Position numbers and translations under genes: made by a program. Shown in pieces: positions 17,171-26,232 of a stretch of 64,000 nucleotides of DNA. The DNA is from Enterobacteriaceae bacterium UBA5654 (GTDB taxonomy: Bacteria; Pseudomonadota; Gammaproteobacteria; Enterobacterales; Enterobacteriaceae). The notes beneath the pieces are model-generated. The model was not told where the DNA came from. It saw nothing but the letters and a program-made list of their open reading frames with translations, and searched no databases. The stretch covers positions 119,120-183,119 of the forward strand of contig DIJC01000018.1 in NCBI GenBank assembly GCA_002421005.1, in the 5' to 3' direction. Each line of letters opens with the position of its first letter. Position 1 is the first letter of the stretch.

Positions 17171-18247
17171 ATGTCTAAAATTTTTGATTTCGTAAAACCA
17201 GGCGTAATCACTGGTGATGACGTACAGAAAGTATTCCAGGTAGCAAAAGAAAACAATTTTGCTCTGCCAGCGGTTAACTGCGTGGGTACTGACTCCATTA
17301 ACGCCGTTATTGAAGCAGCTGCGAAAGTAAAAGCGCCGGTTATCGTTCAGTTCTCTAACGGTGGTGCTGCATTCATCGCCGGTAAAGGCTTCAAAGGCGA
17401 AGGCCAGCAGGCTGCTATCCTCGGTGCAATCTCTGGTGCGCACCACGTTCACCAGATGGCTGAACACTACGGCGTGCCGGTGATCCTGCACACTGACCAC
17501 TGCGCGAAAAAACTGCTGCCGTGGATCGACGGCCTGCTGGACGCGGGTGAAAAACACTTTGCTGCTACCGGCAAACCGCTGTTCTCTTCTCACATGATCG
17601 ATCTATCCGAAGAGTCTCTGGAAGAAAACATCGAGCTGTGCTCTAAGTACCTGGCGCGCATGGCGAAAATCGACATGACTCTGGAACTGGAACTGGGTTG
17701 CACCGGCGGTGAAGAAGACGGCGTGGACAACAGCCACATGGACGCTTCTGCACTGTACACCCAGCCGGAAGACGTTGATTACGCGTACACCGAGCTGAGC
17801 AAAATCAGCCCGCGCTTCACCATCGCAGCGTCCTTCGGTAACGTACACGGTGTGTACAAGCCGGGTAACGTTAAGCTGACCCCGACTATCCTGCGCGATT
17901 CTCAGGAATATGTTTCTAAGAAACATAACCTGCCGCACAACAGCCTGAACTTCGTATTCCACGGCGGTTCCGGTTCTACTGCTCAGGAAATCAAAGACTC
18001 TGTAAGCTACGGCGTAGTGAAAATGAACATCGATACCGATACCCAATGGGCGACCTGGGAAGGTGTTCTGAACTACTACAAAGCGAACGAAGATTACCTC
18101 CAGGGCCAGCTGGGTAACCCGAAAGGCGCTGACCAGCCGAACAAAAAATACTACGATCCGCGCGCATGGCTGCGTGCTGCCCAGGTCACTATGGTGACTC
18201 GTCTGGAGCAGGCTTTCAAAGAACTGAACGCGATTGACGTTCTGTAA
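17171..18247 (+). CDS. fbaA: Class II fructose-bisphosphate aldolase
   Basis: This 358-aa zinc aldolase cleaves fructose-1,6-bisphosphate into dihydroxyacetone phosphate and glyceraldehyde-3-phosphate. Zinc-ligand segments HTDHCAKK and NVHGVYKPG and the later FHGGSGST are visible. Sequence and length match E. coli FbaA. It is the last gene of the epd-pgk-fbaA cluster and is followed by a clear terminator. Codon use is that of a highly expressed gene. Confidence 0.98.
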   Translation: MSKIFDFVKPGVITGDDVQKVFQVAKENNFALPAVNCVGTDSINAVIEAAAKVKAPVIVQFSNGGAAFIAGKGFKGEGQQAAILGAISGAHHVHQMAEHYGVPVILHTDHCAKKLLPWIDGLLDAGEKHFAATGKPLFSSHMIDLSEESLEENIELCSKYLARMAKIDMTLELELGCTGGEEDGVDNSHMDASALYTQPEDVDYAYTELSKISPRFTIAASFGNVHGVYKPGNVKLTPTILRDSQEYVSKKHNLPHNSLNFVFHGGSGSTAQEIKDSVSYGVVKMNIDTDTQWATWEGVLNYYKANEDYLQGQLGNPKGADQPNKKYYDPRAWLRAAQVTMVTRLEQAFKELNAIDVL

Positions 18248-18275
18248 TTTAAGCCGTTAACATTTGTAGTACACA

Positions 18276-18299
18276 GGCTCGCTTCGGCGGGCCTTTTTT
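18276..18299 (+). terminator. Intrinsic terminator of fbaA
   Basis: A 7-bp stem GGCTCGC/GCGGGCC (one G-T pair) with a TTCG tetraloop is followed by six T residues. Confidence 0.9.
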
Positions 18300-18441
18300 G
18301 TGCATATTCAACGCACTAACCCTGTGGTCTTTGCGATCGGTTTGGCATTTTCTCCGCTTTGTGTTTACCCTTTATTAACTTGCTTCACTCCGTTGGGGAT
18401 GGTTGACCTTTTTCTTTTTGAGTAACCAGAAGGATTGCTGA

Positions 18442-19320
18442 ATGGAAGATTTGAATGTCGTCGATAGTATTAATAACGCCGGTTCATGGCTGGTGACCAA
18501 TCAGGCGCTGCTGCTGAGCTATCTGGTCAATATTGTTGCCGCTATCGCCATTATTACCGTGGGGGTGATTGTGGCGCGGATGGTATCAAGAGCGGTGGAT
18601 CGCCTGATGCTCGCCCGGCACATTGATGCCACGGTCGCAGACTTTCTCTCTGCGCTGGTACGCTATGCGATAATCGGTTTTACGCTGATTGCCGCGCTCG
18701 GACGCGTTGGGGTACAAACGGCTTCGGTGATTGCCGTGCTGGGTGCCGCAGGTCTGGCAGTAGGTCTGGCCCTGCAAGGCTCGCTGTCTAACCTTGCGGC
18801 AGGTGTACTGCTCGTCACCTTCCGCCCGTTCCGCTCCGGTGAGTACGTGGATTTGGGCGGCGTTGCCGGAACCGTGCTGCATGTGCAAATTTTCTCGACC
18901 ACACTGCGTTCAGCGGACGGCCGCTATGTGGTGATCCCGAACGGTAAAATCATCTCCGGCAACATTATTAACTTCTCCCGCGAACCAGTGCGCCGTAACG
19001 AACTGGTGATCGGCGTCTCTTACGATGCGGATATCGATCAGGTGAGAAAAATCATCACCGATATTATCGAATCCGACGATCGCATCATTAAAGATCGCGA
19101 GATGACGGTGCGCATGAACGAGCTGGCGGCCTCTTCCGTGAACTTTGTGATCCGTATCTGGAGCCAGAGCGGGGATCTGCAAAACGTTTACTGGGATGTA
19201 CTGGAGCGGATCAAGCGCGAGTTTGATGCGCAGGGGATCAGCTTCCCGTATCCGCAAATGGATGTGAATTTCAAACGCGTCCACGAGAAAAAAGAGGACG
19301 AAGCGGTAGCACCGCGCTAA
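18442..19320 (+). CDS. mscS: Small-conductance mechanosensitive channel MscS
   Basis: This 292-aa inner-membrane channel opens under membrane tension to release osmolytes. Three N-terminal membrane helices lead to the Gly/Ala-rich pore helix AVLGAAGLAVGLALQGSLSN (about 94-113), then the beta domain FRPFRSGEYVDL and the C-terminal cage. E. coli MscS is 286 aa; the extra residues are at the C-terminus (EKKEDEAVAPR). AGAAGGA precedes the start. It stands alone after fbaA. Confidence 0.97.
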   Translation: MEDLNVVDSINNAGSWLVTNQALLLSYLVNIVAAIAIITVGVIVARMVSRAVDRLMLARHIDATVADFLSALVRYAIIGFTLIAALGRVGVQTASVIAVLGAAGLAVGLALQGSLSNLAAGVLLVTFRPFRSGEYVDLGGVAGTVLHVQIFSTTLRSADGRYVVIPNGKIISGNIINFSREPVRRNELVIGVSYDADIDQVRKIITDIIESDDRIIKDREMTVRMNELAASSVNFVIRIWSQSGDLQNVYWDVLERIKREFDAQGISFPYPQMDVNFKRVHEKKEDEAVAPR

Positions 19321-19329
19321 GGGCAGTGA

Positions 19330-19352
19330 GCGCCCACGCACGACGTGGGCGC
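19330..19352. terminator. Hairpin between convergent mscS and dctP-like gene
   Basis: A perfect 9-bp stem GCGCCCACG/CGTGGGCGC with a 5-base loop lies between two convergent stop codons. T-rich sequence follows on the plus side after a few bases. It may serve both genes. Confidence 0.6.
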
Positions 19353-19361
19353 AACGCTGTT

Positions 19362-20411
19362 TTAACGCAGGGTTTCATCCAGCAGCGCGCTGACTTTTTC
19401 CATCACTTCTCCGGCATTGTTCACGCCTTCGCTTTTCTGCTTCTCAACCCATTGCGCCCGGACCTGCGGGGACTTAATCGCTTTCTGCCACGCGTTCAGC
19501 TCGGCGTTGCTCAGATAGCGAACGTGCGCACCTCCCTGCTCCAGCGTTTTCACCATCGCAGTGAGATTATCGTCCAGCGCATTACCCAGCGCTTTCTGCG
19601 TGGTGGCAGCGGCACGCTGAATAGCCTCGCGATCCCGGACGTCGAGGCCGTCCCACGTTTTTTTATTCATTGTCAGCAGGTAAACGTGACCCAGCCACAG
19701 GGAAGGAGAGAGCAGCACGTTAGGCGCGGCACGTTCGGCATGAATATCGTAGCCGCTGTCCAGATTGACCATCAGGCCGTCCAGCCGACCGTCTTTCAGG
19801 GCGGTGGTGATTTGTTCATTCCACGGCATCGTCACCGTTTTTGCGCCAGTGTTGGTCAGATAAGCCTGATGCCAGAAGCTGGCGGTACGCCACTGGGTGC
19901 CACTTAAATCCGTGAGTGACTGCAGCGGTTTGGCGGTAAAAAAGCCGACCGGATAGCCAAGGAAAAATTGCAGATTTACCAGGTTATTGCGCGCAAGCTC
20001 GGCGGAAAATTCAGGACGCTCCGCGTAGACGCGGCGGAAAAACTCGACCTGTTTGACGCCGCGATCCGGGCCGAGAGCAAAACTCTTGAAGATTTGGTGC
20101 AGCGGTAGCTGTTTGGCGGTGTATTCAGGCACCACAATGCCCATATCGGCCTTGCTGCCGTCGCTGATCGTTGCCAGCGCATCATAGCTTATGGCGGTTT
20201 CGCCGTTCCAGTGCGGCTCAATTTTCAGGCGTCCCTGCGACTCTTTTTCTATTTCGGCAAAAAAGACGTTTTTAATCAACTGGGTGCGCATACCGCCGTA
20301 AGGTTCATGGTCGGTATAGCGAAGGATTTTCTCTGCGGCAGAGCCCGTGAAAGGAAGGAGAAGCAGGAGGGAGCCTGCCAGAAGTGAATGAATAAAACGC
20401 TGAGTGGGCAT
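19362..20411 (-). CDS. TRAP-type (DctP family) solute-binding protein, orphan
   Basis: This 349-aa periplasmic binding protein has a signal peptide ending near LPFTGSAAEK. It shows DctP-family features: DGSKADMGIVVPEY, the arginine-bearing LSGTQWRTASF, and DGRLDGLMVNLDS. TRAP transporters need DctQ and DctM membrane subunits; none is encoded here, so it either works with distant partners or has another sensing role. I do not know the ligand, although such proteins usually bind carboxylates. It lies between mscS and argO, where E. coli K-12 has no such gene. Confidence 0.85.
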   Translation of the reverse strand: MPTQRFIHSLLAGSLLLLLPFTGSAAEKILRYTDHEPYGGMRTQLIKNVFFAEIEKESQGRLKIEPHWNGETAISYDALATISDGSKADMGIVVPEYTAKQLPLHQIFKSFALGPDRGVKQVEFFRRVYAERPEFSAELARNNLVNLQFFLGYPVGFFTAKPLQSLTDLSGTQWRTASFWHQAYLTNTGAKTVTMPWNEQITTALKDGRLDGLMVNLDSGYDIHAERAAPNVLLSPSLWLGHVYLLTMNKKTWDGLDVRDREAIQRAAATTQKALGNALDDNLTAMVKTLEQGGAHVRYLSNAELNAWQKAIKSPQVRAQWVEKQKSEGVNNAGEVMEKVSALLDETLR

Positions 20412-20618
20412 ACCTGATCCTTAGGTTACATGAGCCAGGCGGACAGTTTACGCCGTAGTGGAGGTAAACATTGGGGATTATCCCTTAATAAATTCTGAAA
20501 AAATGCCGGGCGGTATCCTCATTAAATTCACTAATAGTTGATTAAAATTTTCAATTTCCGCTAATAAATTTCCTGCGTTATAGTCTGCGCTAAACAGTAA
20601 TAGTACGGGAATGTTAAC

Positions 20619-21254
20619 GTGTTATCTTATTATTTTCAGGGGCTTATCTTAGGCTCTGCGATGATCCTGCCGCTGGGTCCGCAAAATGCCTTCGTGATGA
20701 ATCAGGGCATTCGCCGCCAGTATCACATTATGATCGCTTTCCTTTGCGCGCTGAGCGATATGGCGCTGATTTGCGCGGGTGTCTTTGGCGGCAGCGCCCT
20801 GCTGATGCAGTCGCCGTGGCTGCTGGCCATCGTGACCTGGGGCGGGGTGGCGTTTCTGTTGTGGTACGGTTTTGGCGCGCTGAAAACGGCCCTGAGCAGC
20901 AATCTGGAACTGGCAAGCGCTGAGGTCATGAAGCAGGGGCGCTGGAAAATTATCGCCACCATGCTGGCCGTGACGTGGCTCAATCCGCACGTTTATCTTG
21001 ATACCTTCGTGGTGCTGGGCAGTCTCGGCGGACAACTGGAAAGTCTTCCCCGACGCTGGTTTGCGCTGGGGACGATCAGCGCCTCGTTCCTGTGGTTCTT
21101 CGGCCTGGCGCTGCTGGCGGCATGGCTGGCACCGCGACTGCGCACCGCTAAAGCGCAGCGCATTATTAATCTTCTGGTAGGTTGCGTGATGTGGGTTATC
21201 GCCTGGACGCTGGCGAAAGAGGGCGTTCATCATTTCCAGGCGCTGGTGAACTAA
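20619..21254 (+). CDS. argO: Arginine exporter ArgO
   Basis: This 211-aa LysE-family exporter has about six membrane segments and begins with GTG. The LysE-type motif LPLGPQNAFVMNQGIRRQ lies near residue 18 and LNPHVYLDTFVVLGS near residue 120. It exports L-arginine and canavanine. In E. coli it is activated by ArgP, encoded nearby at 22148-23041. The 207-bp upstream region is AT-rich and includes ATTAA-like tracts suited to ArgP/Lrp binding, but I could not define a single operator. Confidence 0.96.
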   Translation: MLSYYFQGLILGSAMILPLGPQNAFVMNQGIRRQYHIMIAFLCALSDMALICAGVFGGSALLMQSPWLLAIVTWGGVAFLLWYGFGALKTALSSNLELASAEVMKQGRWKIIATMLAVTWLNPHVYLDTFVVLGSLGGQLESLPRRWFALGTISASFLWFFGLALLAAWLAPRLRTAKAQRIINLLVGCVMWVIAWTLAKEGVHHFQALVN

Positions 21255-21345
21255 GCGTTGTCTGATGGACTTTCCGTCGTCACAGGCTAAGCTTGCTGGC
21301 ATCTGCTCTTTTATCGGGCGCATAACGCAACATGGAGGAAAGACA

Positions 21346-22110
21346 GTGAAGTTTAAAGTGATGGCCCTGGCGGCATTGGTAGGTTTAAGCGCGATGACGG
21401 TCACGGCAAATGAACTGCCGAATGGTCCGCATATTGTCACTTCCGGCACGGCCAGCGTTGATGCCGTACCGGATATTGCTACGCTGGCGATTGAAGTCAA
21501 TATTGCGGCTAAAGATGCGGCATCGGCCAAGAAACAGGCTGACGATCGCGTGGCGCAGTATCTCTCTTTCCTCGACCAGAATGGCGTTGCCAAAAAAGAC
21601 ATTCGTTCTGCGAACCTGCGTACCCAGCCTGATTACGATTATCAGGAAGGGAAAAGCATTCTGAAAGGGTATCGGGCGGTGCGCACGGTAGAAGTCACCC
21701 TGCGCGAGCTGGATAAACTCAACGCCCTGCTGGATGGTGCGCTGAAAGCCGGACTGAATGAAATCCGCTCCGTATCGCTGGGCGTGGCAAAACCGGAAGC
21801 CTATAAAGATCAGGCACGCAAAGAAGCTATTGACGACGCGGTACGTCAGGCACAGCAGCTGGCCTCTGGCTTTAAAGGCACCCTTGGCCCGGTCTACAGC
21901 GTGCGCTACCACGTCTCCAACTATCAGCCCAGCCCGATGGTACGGATGATGAAAGCGGATGCCGCTTCTGCATCCGCGCAGGAGACTTACGAGCAGGCAA
22001 CGATTCAGTTTGATGACCAGGTTGACGTGGTGTTCGAGTTGCAACCGGCGCAGGGGCAGCAGGCTGGCGCTGCTCCCACTAATGCTGATACAGCTGATAA
22101 AACTCAATAA
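21346..22110 (+). CDS. yggE: YggE, periplasmic SIMPL-domain (DUF541) protein
   Basis: This 254-aa protein has a signal peptide (cleavage near TVTANEL) and one SIMPL domain. E. coli YggE is linked to lowered oxidative stress; its mechanism is unknown. I chose GTG 21346 because GGAGG lies seven bases upstream and the N-terminus then aligns with E. coli; the open frame begins earlier at 21265. The C-terminal tail is Gln/Ala-rich. A strong terminator follows. Confidence 0.92.
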   Translation: MKFKVMALAALVGLSAMTVTANELPNGPHIVTSGTASVDAVPDIATLAIEVNIAAKDAASAKKQADDRVAQYLSFLDQNGVAKKDIRSANLRTQPDYDYQEGKSILKGYRAVRTVEVTLRELDKLNALLDGALKAGLNEIRSVSLGVAKPEAYKDQARKEAIDDAVRQAQQLASGFKGTLGPVYSVRYHVSNYQPSPMVRMMKADAASASAQETYEQATIQFDDQVDVVFELQPAQGQQAGAAPTNADTADKTQ

Positions 22111-22117
22111 TCTCCCG

Positions 22118-22146
22118 CCCCGCGTCGCTCCGATGCGGGGTTTTTT
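22118..22146 (+). terminator. Intrinsic terminator of yggE
   Basis: A 10-bp stem CCCCGCGTCG/CGATGCGGGG with a 3-base loop is followed by six T residues. It lies between convergent yggE and argP. Confidence 0.9.
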
Positions 22147-22147
22147 C

Positions 22148-23041
22148 TTAAACCTGCCGCAGTACCCGATGCCCGTGCTCCAGCAGCGCGTCGGTCACTT
22201 TGCGCATCATCCGGCTTTCCGGGGCGAAGCGGTGCCAGTAAAGCATCCGCCGCTGGTACAGGCCCGGCGTCAGATCAATCAGTTCGCCCGTCTCTAATTC
22301 TTTCTCAATTTGCAGATGCGGGATCATACAGCAGGTCGTTCCCTGCCGCGCCAGTTGCACAAATGCTTCCGATGAATTGACGATATGACAAGGCACGCTG
22401 CCCGGCGGCAGATCGAAATTCTGTTGCAGGAAAGCCTGATGCATATCATCCAGATGATCGAAGGCGACGGCAGGTGCTTTCAGCAGGGCGGAGCGGGTAA
22501 CGCCGTTGGGGAAGTAACGGGCGGCAAATTCTTTAGAGCCGACAAACAGATAATCGAGCGCGCCGAGCTGATCGACCAGGCAACTGGGCAGCGCCTGCGG
22601 CTGGATACTCACCGCGCCAACCACTTCACCGCGCCGCAGGCGTTCCTGGGTCCGGGTTTCGTCTTCGACCTGTAAATTCAGGCGAATAGGGGAATCGACC
22701 AGCACCGGAGCCAGCGCGGGTAAAAGCCAGGTCGCCAGGCTGTCGGCGTTCACCGCCAGCGACAATAACAGCGGCGTGGAGCCGGTTTGTTCATCACCCA
22801 GCCACTCATCTTCCAGCATCTCAACCTGACGCAGCAGCGCCAGCAGTTTTTGACCCTGTTCAGTGGGGCGGGGCGGAACGGTGCGCACCAGCAGCGGCTG
22901 CCCGAACATGTTTTCCAGTTGCTTGATGCGCTGCGAGACGGCGGACTGGGTGATGCAAAGCTTTTGCGCTGCGCGTTCAAATCCGCGTTCGCGAATAACC
23001 GCATCAAGCGCCTGTAACGTTCTGTAGTCCGGGCGTTTCAT
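22148..23041 (-). CDS. argP: LysR-type regulator ArgP (IciA)
   Basis: This 297-aa protein is the same length as E. coli ArgP. The N-terminal winged helix-turn-helix includes FERAAQKLCITQSAVSQRIK (about 21-40). A substrate-binding domain follows that senses lysine and arginine. ArgP activates argO with arginine and controls lysine-related genes. It is divergent from rpiA and near its target argO. Confidence 0.97.
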   Translation of the reverse strand: MKRPDYRTLQALDAVIRERGFERAAQKLCITQSAVSQRIKQLENMFGQPLLVRTVPPRPTEQGQKLLALLRQVEMLEDEWLGDEQTGSTPLLLSLAVNADSLATWLLPALAPVLVDSPIRLNLQVEDETRTQERLRRGEVVGAVSIQPQALPSCLVDQLGALDYLFVGSKEFAARYFPNGVTRSALLKAPAVAFDHLDDMHQAFLQQNFDLPPGSVPCHIVNSSEAFVQLARQGTTCCMIPHLQIEKELETGELIDLTPGLYQRRMLYWHRFAPESRMMRKVTDALLEHGHRVLRQV

Positions 23042-23128
23042 GGATCTGGCTGGCTCCTTAATGGTTTTCTATCCAGCACTATGACATAAATTAGCGTTGG
23101 GTACAGACGAAATTCTCGTGTGCATTTC

Positions 23129-23144
23129 TGTGACGCGGGTCACA
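23129..23144 (+). promoter_or_regulatory. Consensus CRP site upstream of rpiA
   Basis: TGTGA-CGCGGG-TCACA is a perfect match to both CRP half-sites. Its centre lies about 35 bases before the -10 hexamer, close to a class II activator geometry. Confidence 0.75.
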
Positions 23145-23168
23145 GGGACATCGCCGGGCCTTATGTTC

Positions 23169-23174
23169 TATAAT
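23169..23174 (+). promoter_or_regulatory. rpiA: rpiA promoter -10 (TATAAT)
   Basis: A consensus TATAAT lies 33 bases upstream of the rpiA start, downstream of the CRP site. No good -35 was seen at the usual spacing, which suits a CRP-dependent promoter. Confidence 0.65.
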
Positions 23175-23207
23175 GCGCGCAGGATTATCACTCCACAGGC
23201 AAACATC

Positions 23208-23867
23208 ATGACGCAGGATGAACTGAAAAAAGCAGTAGGCTGGGCCGCCCTTCAGTATGTTGTTCCGGGCACTATCGTTGGCGTGGGCACCGGCTCTACC
23301 GCCGCACATTTTATTGATGCACTGGGCACAATGAAGGGGCAAATCGAAGGTGCCGTTTCCAGTTCGGATGCTTCTACCGCCAAACTGAAAAGCCTCGGCA
23401 TTACGGTATTCGATCTTAACGAGGTCGATCGTCTGGGCATTTACGTAGACGGCGCGGACGAGATCAACGGCCAGATGCAGATGATCAAAGGCGGCGGCGC
23501 AGCGCTGACGCGCGAAAAGATCATCGCCTCCGTGGCGGACAAGTTCATCTGTATCGCGGATGCCTCCAAGCAGGTTGATATCCTCGGCACCTTCCCGCTG
23601 CCGGTTGAAGTCATTCCGATGGCGCGCAGTGCGGTCGCTCGCACGCTGGTGAAGCTGGGCGGACGCCCGGAATATCGTCAGGGCGTGCTGACCGATAACG
23701 GCAACGTGATCCTCGATGTGTACGGTCTGGAGATTATCGATCCGATTGCCACCGAAAACACCATTAACGGCATTCCCGGCGTTGTCACCGTGGGGCTGTT
23801 CGCCAACCGTGGCGCGGATGTTGCCCTGATCGGCACCGCCGATGGCGTTAAAACCATCGTGAAATGA
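23208..23867 (+). CDS. rpiA: Ribose-5-phosphate isomerase A
   Basis: This 219-aa enzyme interconverts ribose-5-phosphate and ribulose-5-phosphate. Conserved segments are VGVGTGSTA (phosphate loop), VDGADEIN (catalytic Asp) and KGGGAALTREK. I chose ATG 23208 because it gives the exact E. coli length; the frame is open from 23097 but that leader covers the promoter. Confidence 0.97.
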   Translation: MTQDELKKAVGWAALQYVVPGTIVGVGTGSTAAHFIDALGTMKGQIEGAVSSSDASTAKLKSLGITVFDLNEVDRLGIYVDGADEINGQMQMIKGGGAALTREKIIASVADKFICIADASKQVDILGTFPLPVEVIPMARSAVARTLVKLGGRPEYRQGVLTDNGNVILDVYGLEIIDPIATENTINGIPGVVTVGLFANRGADVALIGTADGVKTIVK

Positions 23868-23872
23868 TCTGA

Positions 23873-23891
23873 CGGGGGAGCCGCTCCCCCG
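23873..23891 (+). terminator. Hairpin after rpiA
   Basis: CGGGGGAG/CTCCCCCG forms a perfect 8-bp stem with a 3-base loop just after the stop. Only AATAAAATTT follows, so termination may be partial. Confidence 0.6.
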
Positions 23892-23917
23892 AATAAAATT
23901 TCAGAATTTATAAATTT

Positions 23918-23933
23918 AGTGACTTGTGTCACG
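23918..23933 (+). promoter_or_regulatory. Candidate CRP site upstream of serA
   Basis: AGTGA-N6-TCACG matches eight of ten half-site positions in the 261-bp region before serA. In E. coli serA is activated by Lrp and cAMP-CRP. Several AT tracts here could bind Lrp, but no clear Lrp box was picked. Confidence 0.45.
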
Positions 23934-24128
23934 CTCTGCTCACCGACCTGGCGATCTCACCGCAAAAAACCTTACCACCAGCATTTTGCTCTGCTATTTC
24001 CCGCTGCATGACATTTCCTCAGTTTGGCTGCGCAAACGTTCATATTGCCGCGATAGTTTTTTTTGATATGTTGCTAAGAGGAAATTTCATATAGCACCAC
24101 ATCCGTTAAGCAAAAACAGGGTCGGGAA

Positions 24129-25361
24129 ATGGCAAAGGTATCACTGGAAAAAGACAAGATTAAGTTTCTGCTGGTCGAAGGCGTGCATCAGAAGGCGCTG
24201 GATAGCCTGCGTGCGGCAGGCTACACCAACATCGAATATCACAAAGGCGCACTCAGCACCGAACAACTGAAGGAGTCGATCCGTGATGCGCATTTTATCG
24301 GCCTGCGCTCCCGTACTAATCTGACCGAAGAGGTACTCGCAGCGGCTGAAAAACTGGTCGCCGTGGGCTGTTTCTGTATCGGCACTAACCAGGTCGATCT
24401 GAATGCGGCAGCCAAACGCGGCGTGCCGGTATTCAACGCGCCATTCTCAAATACCCGCTCGGTGGCGGAACTGGTGATTGGCGAACTGCTGCTGCTGCTG
24501 CGCGGCATTCCCGAAGCCAATGCCAAAGCGCATCGCGGGATCTGGAACAAGCTGGCGACCGGCTCGTATGAAGCGCGTGGTAAAAAGCTGGGTATTATCG
24601 GCTACGGTCACATCGGCACTCAGCTTGGTATTCTGGCGGAGTCGCTGGGGATGTACGTTTACTTTTACGACATCGAAAACAAACTGCCGCTGGGCAATGC
24701 AACGCAGGTTCAGCATCTCTCCGATCTGCTTAACATGAGCGACGTGGTGAGCCTGCACGTGCCGGAAAATGCCTCCACCAAAAATATGATGGGTGCGGAA
24801 GAGCTGGCGCTGATGAAGCCTGGCGCGCTGCTGATCAACGCCGCGCGTGGTACGGTGGTTGATATTCCCGCACTGTGCGATGCGCTGGCGAGTAAACATC
24901 TGGCGGGCGCGGCCATTGACGTTTTTCCGACCGAACCGGCGACGAACGCCGAACCCTTCGTTTCTCCGCTGTCCGAATTCGACAACGTGCTGCTGACGCC
25001 GCATATCGGCGGTTCGACTCAGGAAGCGCAGGAAAACATCGGCCTCGAAGTGGCGGGCAAGCTGGTGAAATATTCCGATAACGGCTCGACGCTGTCGGCG
25101 GTGAATTTCCCGGAAGTTTCGCTGCCGCTGCACGGCGGGCGTCGTCTGCTGCATATCCACGAAAACCGTCCTGGCGTGCTGACCGCCATCAACCAGATCT
25201 TCGCCGAGCAGGGCGTCAACATCGCCGCGCAGTTCTTACAGACCTCGCCGATGATGGGTTATGTGGTGATCGACATTGAAGCCGAAGAAGAAGTGGCGCA
25301 GCGCGCGCTGCAAAGCATGAAGGCGATCCCCGGAACTATCCGCGCTCGCCTGCTGTACTGA
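24129..25361 (+). CDS. serA: D-3-phosphoglycerate dehydrogenase
   Basis: This 410-aa enzyme makes the first step of serine synthesis. The NAD-binding loop GIIGYGHIGTQLG, the catalytic HIGGSTQEAQ histidine segment, and a C-terminal ACT domain (from about residue 335, HENRPGVLTAINQIFAEQG) that gives serine feedback inhibition are visible. Length equals E. coli SerA. It feeds the gcvTHP system encoded later in the window, through serine and glycine. Confidence 0.98.
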   Translation: MAKVSLEKDKIKFLLVEGVHQKALDSLRAAGYTNIEYHKGALSTEQLKESIRDAHFIGLRSRTNLTEEVLAAAEKLVAVGCFCIGTNQVDLNAAAKRGVPVFNAPFSNTRSVAELVIGELLLLLRGIPEANAKAHRGIWNKLATGSYEARGKKLGIIGYGHIGTQLGILAESLGMYVYFYDIENKLPLGNATQVQHLSDLLNMSDVVSLHVPENASTKNMMGAEELALMKPGALLINAARGTVVDIPALCDALASKHLAGAAIDVFPTEPATNAEPFVSPLSEFDNVLLTPHIGGSTQEAQENIGLEVAGKLVKYSDNGSTLSAVNFPEVSLPLHGGRRLLHIHENRPGVLTAINQIFAEQGVNIAAQFLQTSPMMGYVVIDIEAEEEVAQRALQSMKAIPGTIRARLLY

Positions 25362-25369
25362 TGTTAGCT

Positions 25370-25391
25370 GCCCTTCCCGCCAGGGGAGGGC
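25370..25391. terminator. Hairpin between convergent serA and fau
   Basis: GCCCTTCCC pairs with GGGGAGGGC (one G-T pair) around a 4-base loop, between the two stop codons. No clear T tract follows in either direction. Confidence 0.55.
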
Positions 25392-25392
25392 T

Positions 25393-25989
25393 TCACCATT
25401 CCCACACCGTTGACGGCGTGATCACCGCAGGCAGCGGAATATCCCATTGCTCCACCGGCAGCGCCTCTACCCGCTGGCAATCATGCGCGTAGCCAACCGG
25501 CTGCAGGCGGTACTGCTGCCAGTGTTGCAGCGTCCGGTCATAAAACCCGCCGCCCATCCCCAGCCGCTGTCCCTGCGCGTCAAACGCCACTAATGGCGTC
25601 ACCAGTACGTCGAGCTGGCTAAGCGGCAGCACGTCGCGAACGTCCAGTTTTGGCTCATGAATTTTCAGACGATTCACCACCAGTTCGCTTTGCGGATGGT
25701 AGTGTAAAAACAGCAGATTACCGGGGCTGAACGGATGCAGAACCGGCAGATAAACACGTTTACCCGCGCGCCAGAGTTGCTCAATCAGCGGGCGGGTATC
25801 AAGTTCGCCGTCAAACGAGAGAAACAGCGCCACGGTATGCGCCATCACCATCGGCGGATACGCCATCATGCGGGCAGCGGCCTGCTGAGCAAACTGCGTT
25901 TGTTGTTCCGGAGAAAGCGCATGACGAAGCTGCCTGATATGGCGGCGAATTTCTTGTCGTTGAAGGGACGTAACGCTGGGTTTGGTCAT
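25393..25989 (-). CDS. fau: 5-formyltetrahydrofolate cyclo-ligase family protein
   Basis: This 198-aa protein (YgfA) converts 5-formyltetrahydrofolate to 5,10-methenyltetrahydrofolate using ATP. The C-terminal motif LGMGGGFYDRTL is the family signature. I used the ATG at 25989; the frame continues upstream to 26058 but that part lies in the 6S RNA. In E. coli it is co-transcribed with ssrS, and here it starts 18 bases after the 6S RNA 3' end. The link to one-carbon metabolism fits gcvTHP nearby. Confidence 0.93.
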   Translation of the reverse strand: MTKPSVTSLQRQEIRRHIRQLRHALSPEQQTQFAQQAAARMMAYPPMVMAHTVALFLSFDGELDTRPLIEQLWRAGKRVYLPVLHPFSPGNLLFLHYHPQSELVVNRLKIHEPKLDVRDVLPLSQLDVLVTPLVAFDAQGQRLGMGGGFYDRTLQHWQQYRLQPVGYAHDCQRVEALPVEQWDIPLPAVITPSTVWEW

Positions 25990-26007
25990 GGTAGTAAAAA
26001 AAGAAGG

Positions 26008-26191
26008 GGAATCTCCGAGATGCCGCCGCAGGCTGTAACCCTTGAACCCTTGGTTCAAGGTGAATGTGTCGTCACAGTTTTAAGGCTTCTCGGACGAACC
26101 GAGCGTGCTCACCAACCGTGGAGCGCCACATTCTTGTGGTATGAAATATCGGCTCAGGGGACTGGCCCGCTTGCGAACATCTCAGAGAAAT
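26008..26191 (-). ncRNA. ssrS: 6S RNA
   Basis: On the minus strand the 184-nt segment matches the E. coli 6S RNA as I recall it: a 5' end ATTTCTCTGAGATG, a 3' end with CATCTCGGAGATTCC, and complementary ends that form the closing stem. The large central bubble is conserved. 6S RNA binds the sigma-70 RNA polymerase holoenzyme and lowers transcription in stationary phase. Its place between zapA and fau is that of E. coli. Confidence 0.95.
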
Positions 26192-26232
26192 TTTGTCTTC
26201 ACGATAACTCTACCATAGTTGATCGCAAAGTG

